Part shown: one piece after another, positions 60,001 to 64,000 of the stretch
Layout: each line of letters opens with the position of its first letter
Position numbering within the stretch: the stretch's first letter is position 1
Assembly (NCBI GenBank): GCA_948099385.1
Contig: CANUEZ040000180.1
Coordinates: 1,562,501 to 1,626,500 of the forward strand
Direction: 5' to 3'
From: Fasciola hepatica
Taxonomy: Eukaryota; Platyhelminthes; Trematoda; Plagiorchiida; Fasciolidae
Length of the DNA: 64,000 bases
The notes under the pieces: model-generated
Told to the model about the DNA's origin: nothing
Database searches by the model: none
The model's input: only the letters and a program-made list of their open reading frames with translations
Translations under genes and position numbers: made by a program

Positions 60001-60480
60001 ACAAAATAACTGGAGAAGACAATTCCACCTAACCCCAGCAACTATACCAGTGATCTTAAACTCAGTCAACGGTCAATAAAAGCGCATTGTCTTTATTTGG
60101 ATTATATGCAAGAGCAACAATGGAACACATCGGAGACAACAATGATTTTGTTCTAATATCTTATCCGGCAACGAAATCGCTGTTTCTTGGAATAAAAGCT
60201 CTATCAACTACACCACGTTTAAATGGAAAACAGCCATTCACATATTAAAGCACTATTCCCATCTCAATTGACAGGAGAACTTACTTAATATTTCCCTTTT
60301 GTAATTTTGATTCATGGAGTGTTTGGATCGAGTTGACGGTAGAAAAATAAACTTGGGAAGAAAACAGAATCAGTAGCCCAAAAAAGCCAACCGGTTGTGA
60401 AAATGATGAGATGAAAAATAATTTGGCTATATGAGACATTTATCAAATATTGAGCTATCGCCCCGGTTTAGTATATACAG
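57061..60480. other. unassigned AT-rich DNA
   Basis: About 3.4 kb of AT-rich sequence with only short frames, none recognised. It separates the nested block from the right inverted arm. No LTR, TIR motif or RT block was found on either strand. Confidence 0.4.
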
Positions 60481-60550
60481 CGCTACAAGGACATGTGCAC
60501 CCGCGGCGCCTTATGTAACCAGAACATGTTCTGATTGGTAAATTTTGCAG

Positions 60551-61625
60551 CAAACAATCACATCGATTCTTGACCATTAAATTTAGCTCCAATGAATCGG
60601 ACAGCTCACCTGAAATGAAGGACGGCCGAGAACACTCTGAAGAGGTAAACGTTCCACCAATATTTCGGTCTTATGCGACTCGGCCAAGCACACTGGAACT
60701 AAGGTATTTGAGTTTATTTTCATCTGCATTGTGCTCAGAGAAGAAATTTCATCAACATCAATGATTCCAAGAAGATTACGTATGAGGAGAATATCCAACT
60801 TGAAAGACTGCGTTCGTGTGAAACCGACTAGCTCCTACTTTTATTGTCCACCTAGGGCTGCAAATGACGCAACGGAGCAACGGCTTCAGGAGATGCAACA
60901 CAACATTGGAAGAGTGTAGGGCAAGCCTTCAGTCTTTATGTGAATGTTCTCTGTGGAATATCTTGTTCAAGCACGGTCAATGTGTTGCGAAATTTTGGTC
61001 GCAAATCAGCAAAAGGCGATCCACATTTCGACGATGGACACAGCTGGATTTACGGCTAAGGATGATTTCCTTCTGCCACTGGAAAGTGTTGATGATCTAA
61101 TGAAGATTGAGCGGCAGTTGACCAACGAACACAGCCGAGAAATCTTGGTAGGTTCATGTATTTGAATTTAGTCATTTTTCAGTTTGCACTACGGTCCTCC
61201 TTAGGTGGGCGAACATTTGGTGTGACCTTCCGGGCCCTGCTACTGAAAGTGATGCACGTCAACCTCGTGAAAGAGTTCAGCCTCTTAGGAAAGAACAATA
61301 AAGTTGCGCTAGATGACAAACTTTTATTTGGAATGATGCAAGGTACTTCCTTTCAAGTACCAGTGAGTCTGTGATATTCATCACGTTAGCAAAACGCTTC
61401 CCCATAGGCTTATACCTATTGCCACTTTATTTTCCAGATGTTGCTAAATCCTACACGGTTTTCGCGAATCATTCGGATACGGAGTTTCGATTTCATGTTT
61501 GCATTTGGCTGCACAACACGAGGTCTTGGAAATGCATTCGGTCAACCCGGGATTGTCAAGTAAACTCCGTAGATTTTCAGATTGCACCGTGCCTGGAATC
61601 GGAGGAGCTGGAGAGTGCTGCTTGA
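60551..61625 (+). pseudogene. DUF4806-like gene, right copy, lacking exon 1
   Basis: Exon 2 60551-60703, a 35-bp intron (60704-60738) and exon 3 from 60739 (MRRISNLKDCVRVKP...). Exon 4 carries FLLPLESVDDLMKIERQL and ends at 61147. A 35-bp intron (61148-61182), exon 5 61183-61342 (GGRTFGVTFRALLLKVM, LGKNNKVALDDKLL), a 47-bp intron (61343-61389) and a last exon to 61625 follow. The frame is open across exons 2-3 and again across exons 4-6. The exon 3/4 junction (60917-60944) has two stops and no clear intron, as in the left copy. The acceptor of intron 1 is present but exon 1 and its donor are not, so the copy is truncated and probably not expressed as such. Confidence 0.45.
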
Positions 61626-62044
61626 GCTTATAAAAGTCATAATATATTGTTCCGATTATTATTTGTTTTTTTTATTACACGACACTGTCGAATCGAGTAG
61701 TAAGAATAGATGTGCAATATTTTCGGGATATTCTCTGTAAGAATTACGATCAGGTCATTCATGTAGGTATTATCGGTCCGTTAATTAAATATTACTAATA
61801 TGACAGCTCGAGGGCTCTTTGGTTTAAGTTTACCGCCAATAGTGTGAAGGCTACGGGGAAGCCGGAGTGGAGGTGTCTAAGTAAAAAGGGTCCTGTCGAG
61901 TTCCATCGACAAGTGATTTTATGTGGTATTTAAGTGGTACTATTATGTGGTATTTAGGCGATATTATCGAGGTCACTGAACACCTAAAATACCCCTTTTT
62001 GAAGTGGTAAAACATGTTTTTAACATGTTTTGTGCTGGCTGGTT
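61626..62044. other. subterminal DNA and transposon terminus, right arm
   Basis: Mirror of 46481-46898. The terminus reads TTGTGCTGGCTGG on the + strand at about 62030. It is followed outward by GATAGCCAGCACAC, so that GTGCTGGC and GCCAGCAC form a short palindrome here that the left arm does not have. Confidence 0.45.
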
Positions 62045-64000
62045 GATAGCCAGCACACTCCCGGAGCTTTGAAATCATCTGCGACCAAATTGTGATCTAT
62101 AGATCAGACGGAGGCAACATGGAAGGCGTCAGTGGTAGAACAACATTGTCCCTGGTTGATTCGGGCAATCGACAAGTGCAACCAAGCAGGAGTTCACGTT
62201 ACTGCAGTTCAATTTTTATCCAGACTGAGTCGTCAACGGCGTCAAGGACTGGGAGTTGCATCAAGGAAACAGAAAGGGATTCTTTGCAGTAAATTAGGCA
62301 AACGTATCCTGTAGGATGTATTCTAGAATTACTGAAAGCCTTGTAATCAGATATGGCAAAGTCTTAATTGAGAGTGTTTGCGATAAGCCACGTTTCTGTG
62401 ATGGGAATTAAGTCGTAGTTGGACGAGAGGACCCGGGTTCGCAAAACGTGAATTTGCCCTGGTAGTAGGCGTGTGTTGATGATAAAAGCGGACATGCCTG
62501 TTGTACTTTCTTATCCTGTCGCAACAGTTAGTTGTGCGAACATCGAGGTTCGAGAAGATGAGATTGGTGGTGTTGCTAGTCCTGGTACTGACGAGGTGAA
62601 TGGGAGAGTCCTGGGTAGATTGCTGTGTATGTAGGTTGAGGACCAATGGAGGGACGTGTGGTCAATATGAGGGTGACTAGCAAAGACTGGGGGAGGGCTA
62701 ATAGGACAGGTAGTATGATCGGAGGTAGTGGTTTCAGAATTCAGCTGGATGCATATGAGGAGGTTGGTCGCCGCGGGACCAGCCAAGAAGTCAAGGGGGT
62801 CTTCGTTAAGGGTGAGGGGTAGTCTTAAGCGAAGATCCAGTGTAGAGTGGGAGGAAGGTAAACATATCCCCTGCAGTTATAGAGAAGGAGCCTTGGTTTG
62901 TGGATGAAATACGAGTTGGTGGATCGACGGGTACAACACCATTAGGGACCAGGTGGGGACGATTCAACTGGGATAAAGCTATGATAAAGGGCCAAGTTTT
63001 GCCCAGGGCAGATAAGGAAAAAATGGATATTTTGTGTCTGTGTTAGATGGTCGTGGGAAGTACCCCCGGTCTGTTGGGTGAAGTGAGGGCCTGATAGGAA
63101 CGAGCGATTGATGGTATACTACCGTAGTTGGGTCGAGGTAAGTAGGTTTCTGGGATACAGAGAGGGGCTGCAGTTGGATGAGAGGCATAAAGGGTGGTAA
63201 CTGACTTCTACCGGGTGAGACACTAAGCGGGTACCTCGAACGTTATGTGTGGTTTACTAGAAATTGCAAAGGTTGGGAGGGTGCTGCTAGAGACGGTGGT
63301 ATGCACAGTGGCATTTTTGCGATATGGTGGTGCATCAGTGGACAGCGTGCTGGTGACATCTGAGTAGTTGGTCATACCATGTTGCGGTTGGCTACGTGGA
63401 TCCTCAGAGGTCTACCTAGGTGCACGGGAGGACTACCGATGAGGAGAGTTACGAATTCCGGTGACGAGAAGGCTGGTTGAGTGATGAATCTTTCAGCACT
63501 CACACGAGAGATCCTAGGTTGGTTTTTGACTTAAACTACGAGCGTTGTTGTGTCGATGCTAAGGTGATCTTGATCGCGGGAAGCATTAGGCACGGGTGAC
63601 GAAGTTGCACACAATGTCATTGCGGACGATGTTGTTGCTGATGGGTTGGTACGAATTGGCGAGCTAGGAGCTGTCTCGTTTTCGGCTTATTTGGAAGACA
63701 AACCAATATATGAGCGGTAGCTGTCTGTGAGGGATGATTGTATGACCCGGTTATGGGCAGATAATGGTGGAGATTAGACTGCAATGTGGAGCCGTTTAGA
63801 TGGGTGTTGAGAAGTTTTTGGCTAGCGGGATAAGCCGAGGTCTACATTCACCGTTGGTGCATTGGTCGATGGAGGTGATGTGAATGTGTCAACTGAGATG
63901 GCTGTTGAGCGAGGTTGAGCGGCACTGGATCGGAAGGATGTGACGATGCGGGATTACCAATTACCGACCCAACACATCCTTCTGCAATGGGATCATTTTG
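62045..64000 (-). pseudogene. LINE 5' half, right copy
   Basis: Inverted copy of 44525-46480: endonuclease N-terminus at about 62,050-62,448 on the - strand, and the Ser/Thr/Pro-rich ORF1-like frame at 62,511-62,835. In this copy the GDFN-like block reads VADDFKAPGVC, slightly closer to the family than VADDSKAPGVC in the left arm. It runs off the window. Confidence 0.6.

Larger units (their letters stand above)
60481..64000 (-). repeat. right arm of the 3.5-kb inverted repeat
   Basis: Reverse complement of 44525-48045. The inner boundary is near 60481, inside intron 1 of the DUF4806-like gene. The outer end coincides with the window end, so the arm may continue. Confidence 0.85.

Overview
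This is eukaryotic repeat-rich DNA with no recognisable single-copy host gene. The best guess for the host is a parasitic flatworm (cestode or trematode). Three things support this: introns of 31-36 bp inside transposon genes; a Ty3/Gypsy element with a C-x2-H-x9-C-x3-C Gag box and a tRNA-Trp-like primer site, both traits I recall for the fluke element CsRn1; and a high density of non-LTR, Gypsy and BEL/Pao remains. The assignment is inference. No tRNA, rRNA, CRISPR or bacterial-type operon was seen.

Layout. 1-7.1 kb: decayed BEL/Pao integrase (about 1-2.2 kb) and a decayed Gypsy protease-RT-RNase H-integrase (about 4.3-7.1 kb), both +, with two copies of a dispersed repeat R1. 7.1-9.95 kb: nothing recognised. 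9.96-12 kb: a DNA-transposon end followed by a five-exon transposase-like gene whose joined frame is open for 457 codons. 12.6-22.9 kb: several non-LTR retrotransposon (LINE) pieces, one with a 533-codon reverse transcriptase frame, again next to or containing R1. 23.8-24.7 kb: relic of the same transposase family, - strand. 25.1-35.6 kb: two CsRn1-like elements in direct tandem sharing a middle LTR, period 5114 bp, almost identical but carrying the same disabling mutations. 35.6-44.5 kb: mostly unassigned, with AT microsatellites, a small Gag relic and a LINE relic.

44.5-64 kb: a nested structure. The 5' half of a LINE (44.5-46.48 kb, +) is cut inside its endonuclease by the end of a DNA transposon. 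That transposon carries, on the - strand, a transposase relic (53.0-54.4 kb) and a short-intron gene with a DUF4806-like domain (47-48.1 kb). A 4.37 kb Gypsy element with ATAT target duplications (48,387-52,758) lies between those two genes. The remaining half of a LINE endonuclease plus RT resumes at about 54.41 kb. The first 3.5 kb (LINE 5' half plus DUF4806-like gene without exon 1) is repeated in inverted orientation at 60,481-64,000, running to or past the window end.

How the parts relate. The transposase and DUF4806-like genes are plausibly the two genes of one DNA transposon family: same strand, both with very short introns, and both found next to matching terminal motifs (positions 9957 and 46481). 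The Gypsy element at 48.4-52.8 kb keeps Gag, protease, RT and RNase H but lacks the integrase catalytic core, which is replaced by an inverted LTR. The most unusual content is the nested and inverted architecture and the two-gene transposon.
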